Notes under the pieces: generated by a model
What the model was told of the DNA's origin: nothing
The model's database searches: none
Seen by the model: the letters and a program-made list of their open reading frames with translations, nothing else
Translations under genes and position numbers: made by a program
Assembly (NCBI GenBank): GCA_016295665.1
Contig: JAEDKS010000067.1
Coordinates: 1-11,759, forward strand
Reading direction: 5' to 3'
DNA: 11,759 nt
From: Clostridia bacterium
GTDB lineage: Bacteria > Bacillota > Clostridia > Christensenellales > Aristaeellaceae
Shown here: in pieces, positions 1 through 7,114 of the stretch
How positions within the stretch are numbered: position 1 is the stretch's first letter
Layout of the letters: each line of letters starts with the position of its first letter

Positions 1-756
1 TCTAACGCCATCAAGGCCGCCGTTCGCGATGCGCTCGGACAAAGCGATGCCGCCGCGTCCCCGACGTCGAATGGCACCGCAGGGCAGCTGACCCTGCCGG
101 ACGGTGCCCGGCGCGGCATCGGCATCTGCGCCACCGGACGCATCGGGCCCGGCTCGGACGATCAGGGCATTCCGGTGTACTCCTTCAACGTGGTCATAGC
201 CAGCGGCGTCTTTGATGCCGACGGACGCATTCTGGACATCCTCGTGGATCAGCTGGAGGTCGCCACGCCCAACTACGACGGCGCGTCCATGCCGCAGTTC
301 TCCGGCTGGCCCGGACAGGGCGGCTATGCCCTGTGGGATGACGCGGCGGGCAAGACCGTCGGGCTATCCGGGGACTCGGAGGAGGACTTCATGCAGGAGC
401 TGTCCGGCTGGACAACCAAGCGCCAGCGCGGAGAGGGCTACATGCTGACCAGCGGCTCCTGGCAGAGCCAGATGGACGCCTATCAGCAGGCCTTCCTCGG
501 CAAGACAGTGGACGAGCTGGAGGACTGGTTCGAGCGCTGCTTCTCCGACGAGAACGGCAAGCCGCTGAAGGACGGCTCCGGCGCGGAAGGTGACCAGGCC
601 AAGTACGACGCGCTCTCCGAGGAGGACAGGGCCACGCTGACCGATGTGACCTCCTCAGCGACCATGAGCCTGCGGGATGCCCACGGTGACATCCTCACCG
701 CCATCCGGAGGGCGTGGGAAAACGCCAGCGGCGAAACCACCCCGCTGACCAACTGA
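1..756 (+). CDS. Probable FMN-binding extracytoplasmic protein (5' end missing)
   Basis: The reading frame is open from the first base of the window and stops at TGA 754-756, so at least 251 residues are present and the N-terminus lies outside. A GTG at 175 could be read as a start, but it has no ribosome site and the coding frame continues upstream, so I treat it as internal. Near the C-terminus, bases 643-663 encode DVTSSAT, followed by MSLRDAHGDIL. This fits the D-x-x-S/T-G/S-A-T pattern of FMN_bind domains, in which the last threonine receives FMN from the transferase ApbE. The earlier stretch from VYSFNVVIASGVFDADGRIL onward has the alternating strands and 'G-x-I' turn typical of such domains. 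Family members usually sit outside the membrane and carry electrons. A signal peptide or lipobox cannot be judged because the start is missing. The FMN assignment rests on motif reading only and could be wrong. Confidence 0.62.
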   Translation, partial: SNAIKAAVRDALGQSDAAASPTSNGTAGQLTLPDGARRGIGICATGRIGPGSDDQGIPVYSFNVVIASGVFDADGRILDILVDQLEVATPNYDGASMPQFSGWPGQGGYALWDDAAGKTVGLSGDSEEDFMQELSGWTTKRQRGEGYMLTSGSWQSQMDAYQQAFLGKTVDELEDWFERCFSDENGKPLKDGSGAEGDQAKYDALSEEDRATLTDVTSSATMSLRDAHGDILTAIRRAWENASGETTPLTN

Positions 757-781
757 TACGATCCCGACCCCAAACGACCAT

Positions 782-827
782 GCGGCCCTGCTCCTGAAAC
801 CACCAGGAGCAGGGCCGCGCTGTTTTT
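782..827 (+). terminator. Rho-independent terminator of the FMN-binding-protein gene
   Basis: Bases 782-796 and 804-818 form a perfect 15-bp GC-rich stem with a 7-base loop (aaaccac), followed by GCTGTTTTT. It starts 26 bases after the stop of the upstream gene and lies between convergent genes. On the minus strand the hairpin is followed only by a short, interrupted T run, so it should work mainly rightward but may also slow transcription arriving from the leftward GGDEF/EAL gene. Confidence 0.92.
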
Positions 828-842
828 CCCTGGGGTGCCTTC

Positions 843-3800
843 TCATCCCTTCGACCGGAGCGCGACGATCTGCGCCCGGATGTCCTCCGACAGGGGCTGC
901 GGCGTCTCGGTGGGACGGCCCAGGTAATAGCCCTGCAGATAGTCCGCGCCGCAGGCGATCAGGGTCGCCATCTCGTCGGCAGTCTCCACGCCCTCGCAGA
1001 TCACGGCGATGTTCTTGCGGTGGGCGTAGCTGATGAGGTTCACCGCCATGGCCTGCCTGTCCCGATCCGTGTCCACGTTCCGGACGAAGGAGGTGTCCAG
1101 CTTCACATAGTCGCAGGGGAACATCATCAGCGCGATCTCGCTGTTGTAGCCGGTGCCGAAGTCGTCGATGGCGATCCTGCCGCCATAGTTCTGCACAAAC
1201 GCCTGCTTGTGCTGCGTGTATTCGGTGCAGTTGGCCTCGCCCTCGGTCACCTCCACCACCACCCGGTGGAACAGGTGCTGGAAGCGCTCCGTCAGCAGCG
1301 CCTCCTCCTCGGGGTTCAGCATCTGATTGGCGATGGAGTTGACGAACAGGTGCGCCTCCGCCGGCAGTCTGCCCTGCCGGTTCATGGTGTCGGCAGCCTC
1401 CAGGGCGCACATCCAGGTCATCCGCTCCACATGGTGCAGCATGCCCTGTGCCTTCGCCAGCCGCAGCACGACACCGGGCGTGGGCAGCTCCGGCACCTGC
1501 GGGCGCATGAGCAGCTCGTAGCCCAGCACCCCGCCGTCCACCGCCGAGGCGATGGGCTGGAACACATAGCGCACCAGCCGGTTGTCCAGCAGGCGGTTCA
1601 GCGCGTTGCGTCCGGACATCATGTGGGCATAGTCGGTATAGGCGGACGCGTCGAAGGAGGACAGGATGCCCTTGTTGCCCTGCTTGACCTGATACATCGC
1701 GTAATCGGCGTAGTGAATCAGGGTATCGAAGTCGGTGCTGTCATCGGGATACCAGGCCATGCCGCCGGACACATGGACGCGATAGCGGGTGCCGTCGGAC
1801 AGGGGCAGGGTGGCGGAGGTGATCTCCTGCCACTTCTCCTGTGCGAAGCGCTCCAGCGCCTCCCGGCTCTCCCAGCCGTAGAGCAGCGCATAGAACTCGT
1901 CGCCGGAGCGCCGCCCATAGACGCAGGCGGACTCCCCGAAGGCGCTGAGCGCCTTGGCAAAGCAGCAGATGTAGCTGTCGCCGGTGTCGTGCCCGTAGGT
2001 GTCGTTCAGGAACTTCAGATTGTCCAGATCCATCATGATAACCGCGGCGATTCCGAGCTTCCCGGGCTGCTCGAACAGGCTCCGGCAGCTGCCGGCAAAG
2101 GCCCGGCGGTTCAGCAGGCCGGTCAGCACATCGTAGTCGCGCTCGTACTCCACGCGGTAGCGGTACTCCATCTCGTTGGTCACGTCCGTCAGGGTGCCCA
2201 GGGTGCAGTCGGTCTGGGTCAGCTGACGATGGCGCAGGTAGCGGACGTTGCCGTTCACGCGCACCCGGAACACGCCCCGGTCCACCTCGTCGGTGAGCAT
2301 GGTGTCCAGCATATGGCGGCACTGGGTTCGGCTGATGCCGGAGCCGAGCCGCTCGTCATACACCATGCCGAAGGCCTGGAACACGCCCCGGGAGCAGAAG
2401 GCCTGCTCGTCATCGTTGCGGATTTCATAGACGCCCAGCAGCGTGCCCGTCAGGCTCAGCACCCGGTTCAGGCGCTGGGACTGAATCGCGGCATAGTTGC
2501 TCTGCCGGATGATCTCCTGGGCCAGAATGTCGATTTCCCGCACGCGGGTGGTGTCCAGGGTCTCCTCGTTCATTCTGCCGCTCTGCAGCTTGCGGATGAG
2601 GCGCGTCACGGGGCTGGTGATGCGCCAGCTGGCAATAAACGCGATGAGAATCGCCAGCAGCAGCGTAATGGCGCAGCAGATGGCCATCAGCACGGAGAAG
2701 CGGTTGGCAAAGGACATGACCATGTCCACGGTCTGGATGCCGATGACATACCAGCGCTCCCCGGAGCCGGTGCCGGACAGGTTCAGCGGCCGCACCGAGG
2801 CGTACAGCCGCTGACCGGAGCGGGAGCCCGTCAGCTCCATGGTGCTGCCGTTGATCCACTTCTCCGCGACGAGGGTGTCCTGATTCACGTCGAACTGCTG
2901 ACGGAACAGGGTGCCCGCAGAGGCCACGCAGCGGAAGCTCTCCCCGTCGGTGCTGGTCGCCAGCAGGTAGCAGCCGGGATTGGTGCGGGAGAGCTCCCCC
3001 TTGTTGAGCATGGCGGACAGGTGGCTGACCGCAGCCTCCGTGCCCAGGACGCCCACCACCGTGCCGTCGGTGTCGATGAGCGGAATCGAGTAGGTGACGA
3101 TGGACAGCATGTCGTTGCTGGAGAGGGTGAAGGGGCCCGTCCACTGCCCGTAGTCGCTGCCCTTGCGGGAGGTACCCTCCAGCGCAGCCTGCATGGGCTG
3201 GAAGAAGAAGGCGCCGTCGTTGTCCGTGAAGGTGAAGGAGGCCCGCCAGTAGCTGTCCAGCGGCAGCCCCAGCGAGCGGCTCACCGGCGGCAGCCCGCGC
3301 TCCAGCATCACGTCAGAGTTGTCCACGACCACGGTTTCCGGCTCGGAGTCCCGCAGGTAGAGGCCCGCGTAGCTTCCGGGCTGATTGGCGACGCCGATGC
3401 CGTTGAGAATCAGGAAGATACCGTTGGCCCCCGTGGCCCGCAGGTCGGTAAGCAGCAGGGGCGCCAGGGACGAGACGATCTCGGCGTTCAATGCCGCGTC
3501 CCCGGCGATGTCCGAGGTGGTGGCGCCCTGAAGGCGGAGCTCCCGCCGGATGGCGGTCATCAGCTCCTCGGACAGGGTGTCCAGGCTGGACCAGTAGCCC
3601 GACAGCTCATCCTGCAGGGAGAGCTGCTTGTTCTGGGTGCGCTCGTCCAGCATCTCCAGCGCGTCGTCAGACAGCAGGGAAAAGACGCCGGAAACGCGCA
3701 TGAGCACCACAATGACCGCCAGGTACAGCACGGCGATCAGAATCAGGGGAACCAGCAGCTTGGTGGACAGCTTTCTGGTCTTTCGCGGCGAAGCGGACAA
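843..3800 (-). CDS. Membrane c-di-GMP enzyme: Cache sensor, GGDEF and EAL domains
   Basis: This is a 985-residue sensor for the second messenger c-di-GMP. A first membrane helix (about 15-34) and a second (about 367-390) enclose a roughly 330-residue extracellular region. That region reads as a double Cache domain, with YSIPLIDTDGTVVGVLGTE (238-255) as its typical strand pattern. A HAMP/linker stretch (391-440) and a PAS-like region (about 445-545) follow. The GGDEF domain opens with DYDVLTGLLNRRAF (555-568), has DLDNLKFLND (591-600) and a signature reading SGDEF (632-636); no RxxD inhibitory site lies ahead of it. The EAL domain keeps its metal and catalytic positions: E762 (ELLMR), N821, E850, D879-D880, K900, E936 and Q956, so phosphodiesterase activity is likely. 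Synthase activity is uncertain because the first glycine of the signature is serine. The start is TTG, since an in-frame TGA lies three codons upstream; the ribosome site is weak (AAGAG, 3813-3817). It follows the solute-binding-protein gene by 73 bases. Confidence 0.95.
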   Translation of the reverse strand: MSASPRKTRKLSTKLLVPLILIAVLYLAVIVVLMRVSGVFSLLSDDALEMLDERTQNKQLSLQDELSGYWSSLDTLSEELMTAIRRELRLQGATTSDIAGDAALNAEIVSSLAPLLLTDLRATGANGIFLILNGIGVANQPGSYAGLYLRDSEPETVVVDNSDVMLERGLPPVSRSLGLPLDSYWRASFTFTDNDGAFFFQPMQAALEGTSRKGSDYGQWTGPFTLSSNDMLSIVTYSIPLIDTDGTVVGVLGTEAAVSHLSAMLNKGELSRTNPGCYLLATSTDGESFRCVASAGTLFRQQFDVNQDTLVAEKWINGSTMELTGSRSGQRLYASVRPLNLSGTGSGERWYVIGIQTVDMVMSFANRFSVLMAICCAITLLLAILIAFIASWRITSPVTRLIRKLQSGRMNEETLDTTRVREIDILAQEIIRQSNYAAIQSQRLNRVLSLTGTLLGVYEIRNDDEQAFCSRGVFQAFGMVYDERLGSGISRTQCRHMLDTMLTDEVDRGVFRVRVNGNVRYLRHRQLTQTDCTLGTLTDVTNEMEYRYRVEYERDYDVLTGLLNRRAFAGSCRSLFEQPGKLGIAAVIMMDLDNLKFLNDTYGHDTGDSYICCFAKALSAFGESACVYGRRSGDEFYALLYGWESREALERFAQEKWQEITSATLPLSDGTRYRVHVSGGMAWYPDDSTDFDTLIHYADYAMYQVKQGNKGILSSFDASAYTDYAHMMSGRNALNRLLDNRLVRYVFQPIASAVDGGVLGYELLMRPQVPELPTPGVVLRLAKAQGMLHHVERMTWMCALEAADTMNRQGRLPAEAHLFVNSIANQMLNPEEEALLTERFQHLFHRVVVEVTEGEANCTEYTQHKQAFVQNYGGRIAIDDFGTGYNSEIALMMFPCDYVKLDTSFVRNVDTDRDRQAMAVNLISYAHRKNIAVICEGVETADEMATLIACGADYLQGYYLGRPTETPQPLSEDIRAQIVALRSKG

Positions 3801-3873
3801 GATGAATCACGCTCTTTTCTCTGCTGTGATGTCGGGAGAGGCGGAACGGGCAGGAGGGGCAGGCAGGAGGCCG

Positions 3874-5319
3874 TCAGCGGCCCAGCGCCTCCTGCATGTC
3901 AAGGCACAGGCTCTCGTACCAGGCATCAAAGGCCTCGTCCCCGGTCAGGCGCTGAAGCACCTCGTCCCGGTCGGCGCCGCCCGCGAGCAGCTCGTCCCGC
4001 TGGGCGATGGCGTCCGAAATCCAGTCGGGCAGGCTGTTTTCCAGCACAGCACGGGCCTCATTGCCCCTGGCGAAGGCGTTGTTGGTGTAGAGGGTGTAGG
4101 CACCGGTCATCTCCACGCCGGTCTCAATGACCGCCCGGAGCAGGTCGGACACCTGCATGGCATCCATGGTGTCCTCCAGCAGCGTGCCGCTGCAGGCCTC
4201 CGTGGTCACCGGCAGGTAGCCGGACTGCAGGGAGAAGGCGATGTTGTGCTCCGGCTGCGTGATCCACTTGAGGAACACGGTGGCGGCATAGATCCGGTCG
4301 GGGGTGCTGTTCCGGACGATCATGCCGGCGCCCTGCTGCGGCGCGTAGGGCTCCGTGCCCGCAAAGCCGGGCAGGGGCAGCACCAGGCACTCGATGGGAT
4401 AGGTGGTGCCGTCGTCCCGGGTGACCTCCCGGGGGAAGTACAGCGCGCCGGAGGTGGAGCCCACCAGCGAGATGAGCAGCCCGGTCTTGACGTCATCGGA
4501 GCGGAAGCGCCCATAGGCGGCGAAGTGTCCGCTGATGAAGGGCACGGCGTAGTTGTCCCACAGCCGGCGCATCACGTCCCGATCCAGCGTCAGGGTCATC
4601 TCCCCGTTGTGGACGGAGAAGATTTCCCTGCCCAGCTGCATGGAGCCGATCACCATGTAGTTGGCGACGGCATCCCGTCCGAAGAAGGCCTGTCCGTCCC
4701 ACGGCGCTCCGGTCTGGGCATCCGTCCAGTCCCAGTAGCGCGCCGCCACCTCGCAGATGCCCTCCCAGGTGGTGAGCTGGGAAAGGGTGACGCCGGTCTC
4801 CGCCGCGAAGGTGTCCCAGGCGGTCTTGTTCAGCATCAGCACCTCGGTGGACTTGGCGATGGGGAACAGCTTCAGCGTCCCGGCGGTATCCAGCTGTCCC
4901 TCGTGGATGTAGGCGCTGATGTAGGCGTCCAGCTCCTCCTGGGTAAAGTAGGGCGCCAGATCCGCCACCAGGCCCATCTGATCCACGTCGTAGGCGGTGT
5001 CCGCGTAGGCGCCGCAGATGTCCGGCATGGGGTCCGAGCCCGCGTCGCCCCGGGCTGCGGCGAGCAGCTTGCTGGACAGGTTGTTCACGCTGCCCTGGCT
5101 CATCGCCTCGATGACGATGCCCAGCTCGTTGCCCACCGTCTCGTTGAACTGCAGCACCAGCTCGTCAAAGATCTGCTGCTGCATGCCATTGTAGTAGTGC
5201 CACAGGGTCAGCACCTGCGGGTTGCGGGGCGAGAGCCCGTAGCGCTCCCCCAGCGCGGCGGCGGGGAGCAGGCACAGGCAGAGCATCAGGCAGAACACGC
5301 GGCGAAGGGGCCTTGACAT
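3874..5319 (-). CDS. Secreted family-1 extracellular solute-binding protein
   Basis: This 481-residue protein has a signal peptide with a basic start (SRPLRR), a hydrophobic core and a likely cut after ALG (22-24). It has no acceptable lipobox cysteine, so it is probably released or loosely held rather than lipid-anchored. The mature part reads as a carbohydrate-type (MalE/UgpB-like, family 1) binding protein: VLTLWHYYNGMQQ (36-48), PDICGAYADTAYDVDQMG (99-116), KLFPIAKSTEVLMLNKTAWD (150-169), a tryptophan-rich TTWEGICEVAARYWDWT (183-199), and KWITQPEHNIAFSLQSGYLP (351-370), the usual C-terminal feature. The ATG has a clear AAGGAG at 5328-5333. No MalF/MalG-type permease lies nearby; upstream is a metal-type importer and downstream a Cache/GGDEF/EAL protein. 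The ligand is unknown. The neighbourhood suggests a sensing role for the downstream enzyme rather than transport, which is an inference. Confidence 0.9.
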   Translation of the reverse strand: MSRPLRRVFCLMLCLCLLPAAALGERYGLSPRNPQVLTLWHYYNGMQQQIFDELVLQFNETVGNELGIVIEAMSQGSVNNLSSKLLAAARGDAGSDPMPDICGAYADTAYDVDQMGLVADLAPYFTQEELDAYISAYIHEGQLDTAGTLKLFPIAKSTEVLMLNKTAWDTFAAETGVTLSQLTTWEGICEVAARYWDWTDAQTGAPWDGQAFFGRDAVANYMVIGSMQLGREIFSVHNGEMTLTLDRDVMRRLWDNYAVPFISGHFAAYGRFRSDDVKTGLLISLVGSTSGALYFPREVTRDDGTTYPIECLVLPLPGFAGTEPYAPQQGAGMIVRNSTPDRIYAATVFLKWITQPEHNIAFSLQSGYLPVTTEACSGTLLEDTMDAMQVSDLLRAVIETGVEMTGAYTLYTNNAFARGNEARAVLENSLPDWISDAIAQRDELLAGGADRDEVLQRLTGDEAFDAWYESLCLDMQEALGR

Positions 5320-5388
5320 GGGAAACGCTCCTTTCGTACTGAACGGACACGGTCGGGAGAGGAACAGAGAGGCGGGAAAACGAACCGG

Positions 5389-6231
5389 TTACCTGCGCCA
5401 GAGGCTGCCCGCGATCACGGACAGGGCGTAGGCCGCCGCGGCGAACAGCACGATGGCGGCGCCCGCGGAGGTATCCCAGGCGTAGGCGGTGAGCAGCCCG
5501 GCGATGCCGCAGACCATGGCGATGCCCACGCTCCACAGCGCGTGCTGCCGGCTGTTCCGGGCCAGGTTCCGTCCGGCGGCGGCGGGGAGGATGAGCAGCG
5601 CGTTGATGAGCATCACGCCCACCCACTTGATCGCCAGCATGACCGCCACCGCCACCAGCACCATGAACACGCAGTCGCACAGCCGGGTGCGGACGCCACG
5701 GCTACGGGCCAGAGAGGCGTTGACGCTCGTGAGCAGAAGCCCGTTGTAGAGCACCGTCCACAGTGCGATGCCGACAATGAGCGCCAGCAGCAGGTAGAGC
5801 AGATCCTCCGGCTTCACCGCCAGCACGTCGCCGATGAGCAGCGAGGAATACTTGGCAAAGCCGCCGCCCCGGGACAGAATCAGCAGGCCCGCCGCGATGG
5901 AGGTGGAGGAGAACACGCTGATGACCGTATCGGTGGAGGCGGAGCCCCGCTGCTTGATCCAGCACAGCAGCAGCGACCAGATGATGCCGAACACCAGCAT
6001 CGCCGCCAGATCGCTGCTGACCCCCAGCACCACGCCGATGCCGATGCCGGTCAGAGCGCTGTGGCCCAGCGCGTCGGAGAAGAAGGACATCTGCTGATTG
6101 ACCGCCATGGTGCCCAGCAGGCCCAGCAGCGGCGTCAGCAGCAGGATGGCAAGGAAGGCGTTCTTCATGAAGCCGAACTGCAGCGCCTCGATGGGCAGCA
6201 GCGTGTCCAGAACAGCATAGATGAGCTCCAT
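5389..6231 (-). CDS. znuB: Zinc/manganese-type ABC importer permease (ZnuB/MntB family)
   Basis: This is a 280-residue integral membrane protein with about eight or nine hydrophobic helices, the normal size for the family. Two conserved stretches identify it: MSFFSDALGHSALTGIGIG (48-66), the loop with the family histidine, and GVMLINALLILPAAAGRN (205-222), the cytoplasmic coupling region that meets the ATPase. It would form the membrane channel for a divalent metal delivered by a cluster A-I binding protein, but no such protein is encoded in this window. Its ATG overlaps the stop of znuC by one base (TGATG), so the two are translationally coupled. Zinc rather than manganese or iron is a guess, because ZnuB, MntB and similar permeases cannot be separated reliably by eye and I see no Zur or MntR box in the promoter region. 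Confidence 0.92.
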   Translation of the reverse strand: MELIYAVLDTLLPIEALQFGFMKNAFLAILLLTPLLGLLGTMAVNQQMSFFSDALGHSALTGIGIGVVLGVSSDLAAMLVFGIIWSLLLCWIKQRGSASTDTVISVFSSTSIAAGLLILSRGGGFAKYSSLLIGDVLAVKPEDLLYLLLALIVGIALWTVLYNGLLLTSVNASLARSRGVRTRLCDCVFMVLVAVAVMLAIKWVGVMLINALLILPAAAGRNLARNSRQHALWSVGIAMVCGIAGLLTAYAWDTSAGAAIVLFAAAAYALSVIAGSLWRR

Positions 6232-6986
6232 CAGCGCTCCGCCCCCTCTCCCGTGCCGAAGACGCGCTCGAACTCCGGCGAATCGAACACCATGCCGGGC
6301 TGCCCCTGACAGAGCACAGTCTTGTCCAGCAGCACCACATGGTCGGCATACTCCCGCACCAGATGCAGGTCATGGCTCACCAGCAGGATCGCCATGTGGT
6401 GGGTCTGCCGCAGGCGCAGCACCGTGTCCAGGAACAGCTGCATGCCGTTCTGATCCACGCCGGACACCGGCTCGTCCAGCACCAGCAGGTCGGGCGCCGG
6501 ATTGATAGCCAGCGCCAGCAGCACCCGCTGCAGCTCACCGCCGGAGCAGCGCCCCAGCGGGCGGTGAAGCAGCTCGGCGGCATCCACCGCCCTGAGCGCC
6601 TCCAGCACCCGGGCGCGGGTCTTGCGGCTCACCCCCGTCCACACCGGACGGTGGGAGAAGGCCGCCGCCAGAAAGTCCTCCACGCTCACGGGCATCTCCC
6701 GGTCAAAGAGCAGGTGCTGGGGCACATAGCCCGTGCGCAGATGGGGAATGGCGAGGCCATGCCCGTCCACGTGGCGGATGCGCCCGCTGCTGCGCACCTC
6801 GCCCAGCAGGGCGCGGATCAGGGTCGTCTTGCCCGCACCGTTCTGTCCAATCAGCGCGGTCAGCTGTCCGCAGTGGATGTGCATGGACACATCATGCAGC
6901 AGCTCCTGACCGCCGCGAACCACGGAAACCTTCTCCAGCTCGATGTGGCACAGGCTGCATTGATGCGGGTAACGGTGCTGCGTCAA
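6231..6986 (-). CDS. znuC: Zinc/manganese-type ABC importer ATPase (ZnuC/MntA family)
   Basis: This 251-residue cytoplasmic ATPase has all nucleotide-binding elements: Walker A GQNGAGKTT (47-55), Q-loop YVPQ (87-90), signature CSGGELQR (147-154), Walker B LLVLDEP (167-173) and switch histidine in VSHD (203-206). The tract after the Q-loop (LLFDREMPVSVEDFL) is typical of the ZnuC/MntA branch of metal-import ATPases. It powers uptake through the adjoining permease. The start is TTG at 6984-6986, preceded by GGGAGGG at 6993-6999 with a good spacing; no in-frame ATG gives a better fit. It is the first gene of the leftward block and is driven by the promoter at 7044-7072. The metal specificity is inferred from family resemblance only. 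Confidence 0.94.
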   Translation of the reverse strand: MTQHRYPHQCSLCHIELEKVSVVRGGQELLHDVSMHIHCGQLTALIGQNGAGKTTLIRALLGEVRSSGRIRHVDGHGLAIPHLRTGYVPQHLLFDREMPVSVEDFLAAAFSHRPVWTGVSRKTRARVLEALRAVDAAELLHRPLGRCSGGELQRVLLALAINPAPDLLVLDEPVSGVDQNGMQLFLDTVLRLRQTHHMAILLVSHDLHLVREYADHVVLLDKTVLCQGQPGMVFDSPEFERVFGTGEGAER

Positions 6987-6992
6987 AAAAGT

Positions 6993-6999
6993 CCCTCCC
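6993..6999 (-). promoter_or_regulatory. Ribosome binding site setting the TTG start of znuC
   Basis: Read on the minus strand, GGGAGGG lies 6 bases ahead of TTG 6986-6984. It supports a TTG start rather than a later methionine, which would cut into the first strand of the ATPase. Confidence 0.75.
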
Positions 7000-7019
7000 G
7001 GTCAAGTGGCATTACACCC

Positions 7020-7048
7020 TTGCATTCTTTGTCTGTTCGCTGTATTAT
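7020..7048 (+). promoter_or_regulatory. Sigma-A-type promoter for rpiB
   Basis: TTGCAT (7020-7025) and TATTAT (7043-7048) are separated by exactly 17 bases. Transcription would start near 7055, giving a leader of about 60 bases before the rpiB ATG. The -10 overlaps that of the opposing znuC promoter almost completely. Confidence 0.75.
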
Positions 7049-7072
7049 ATCATAGAAGGGACGCAAAGAAAA
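7044..7072 (-). promoter_or_regulatory. Extended -10 promoter for the leftward znuCB operon
   Basis: On the minus strand a perfect TATAAT (7049-7044) is preceded by TGA, giving an extended -10. A weak -35, TTTTCT (7072-7067), sits 17 bases upstream. Transcription would start near 7037, leaving a leader of about 50 bases before the TTG of znuC. The leader shows no riboswitch fold and no recognisable Zur-box consensus. Confidence 0.72.
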
Positions 7073-7084
7073 GTAGCAGCGTCC
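7059..7084. repeat. Inverted repeat around the -35 of the znuC promoter (possible operator)
   Basis: GGACGC (7059-7064) and GCGTCC (7079-7084) form a perfect 6-bp inverted repeat with a 14-base A-rich gap. The gap contains the znuC -35, and the repeat also lies in the rpiB leader RNA. It could be a dimeric regulator site or a weak RNA hairpin; six matched bases may also occur by chance. Confidence 0.35.
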
Positions 7085-7114
7085 ATTGGATGACCAAAAA
7101 AGGAGGTTCCTCTC

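Noticed and set aside
175..756. GTG at 175 as the true start of the first gene
   Set aside because: The same frame is open to the window edge with coding-like sequence, and no ribosome site precedes the GTG.
1020..4130. Plus-strand open frame of 1036 codons opposite the GGDEF/EAL gene
   Set aside because: It is antisense to a gene with clear domains, has no ribosome site and a composition rich in H, Q, G, V and R typical of the reverse reading of GC-rich codons.
3628..5316. Plus-strand open frame of 562 codons opposite the solute-binding-protein gene
   Set aside because: Mirror reading of a real gene with signal peptide and family motifs; no start signal and no recognisable domain.
3874..5319. 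Reading the solute-binding protein as the missing ZnuA
   Set aside because: It lacks the histidine-rich loop and cluster A-I layout, and carries family-1 sugar-binding features such as KWITQPEHN and the tryptophan-rich TTWEGI region.
5383..5390. AACCGGTT palindrome at the end of znuB as a terminator or operator
   Set aside because: Only 8 bases, no loop or T run, and it overlaps the stop codon.
7002..7025. Seven-codon open frame (MQGCNAT) in the znuC leader, possible leader peptide
   Set aside because: No convincing ribosome site and no attenuator hairpin follows; a frame this short is expected by chance.
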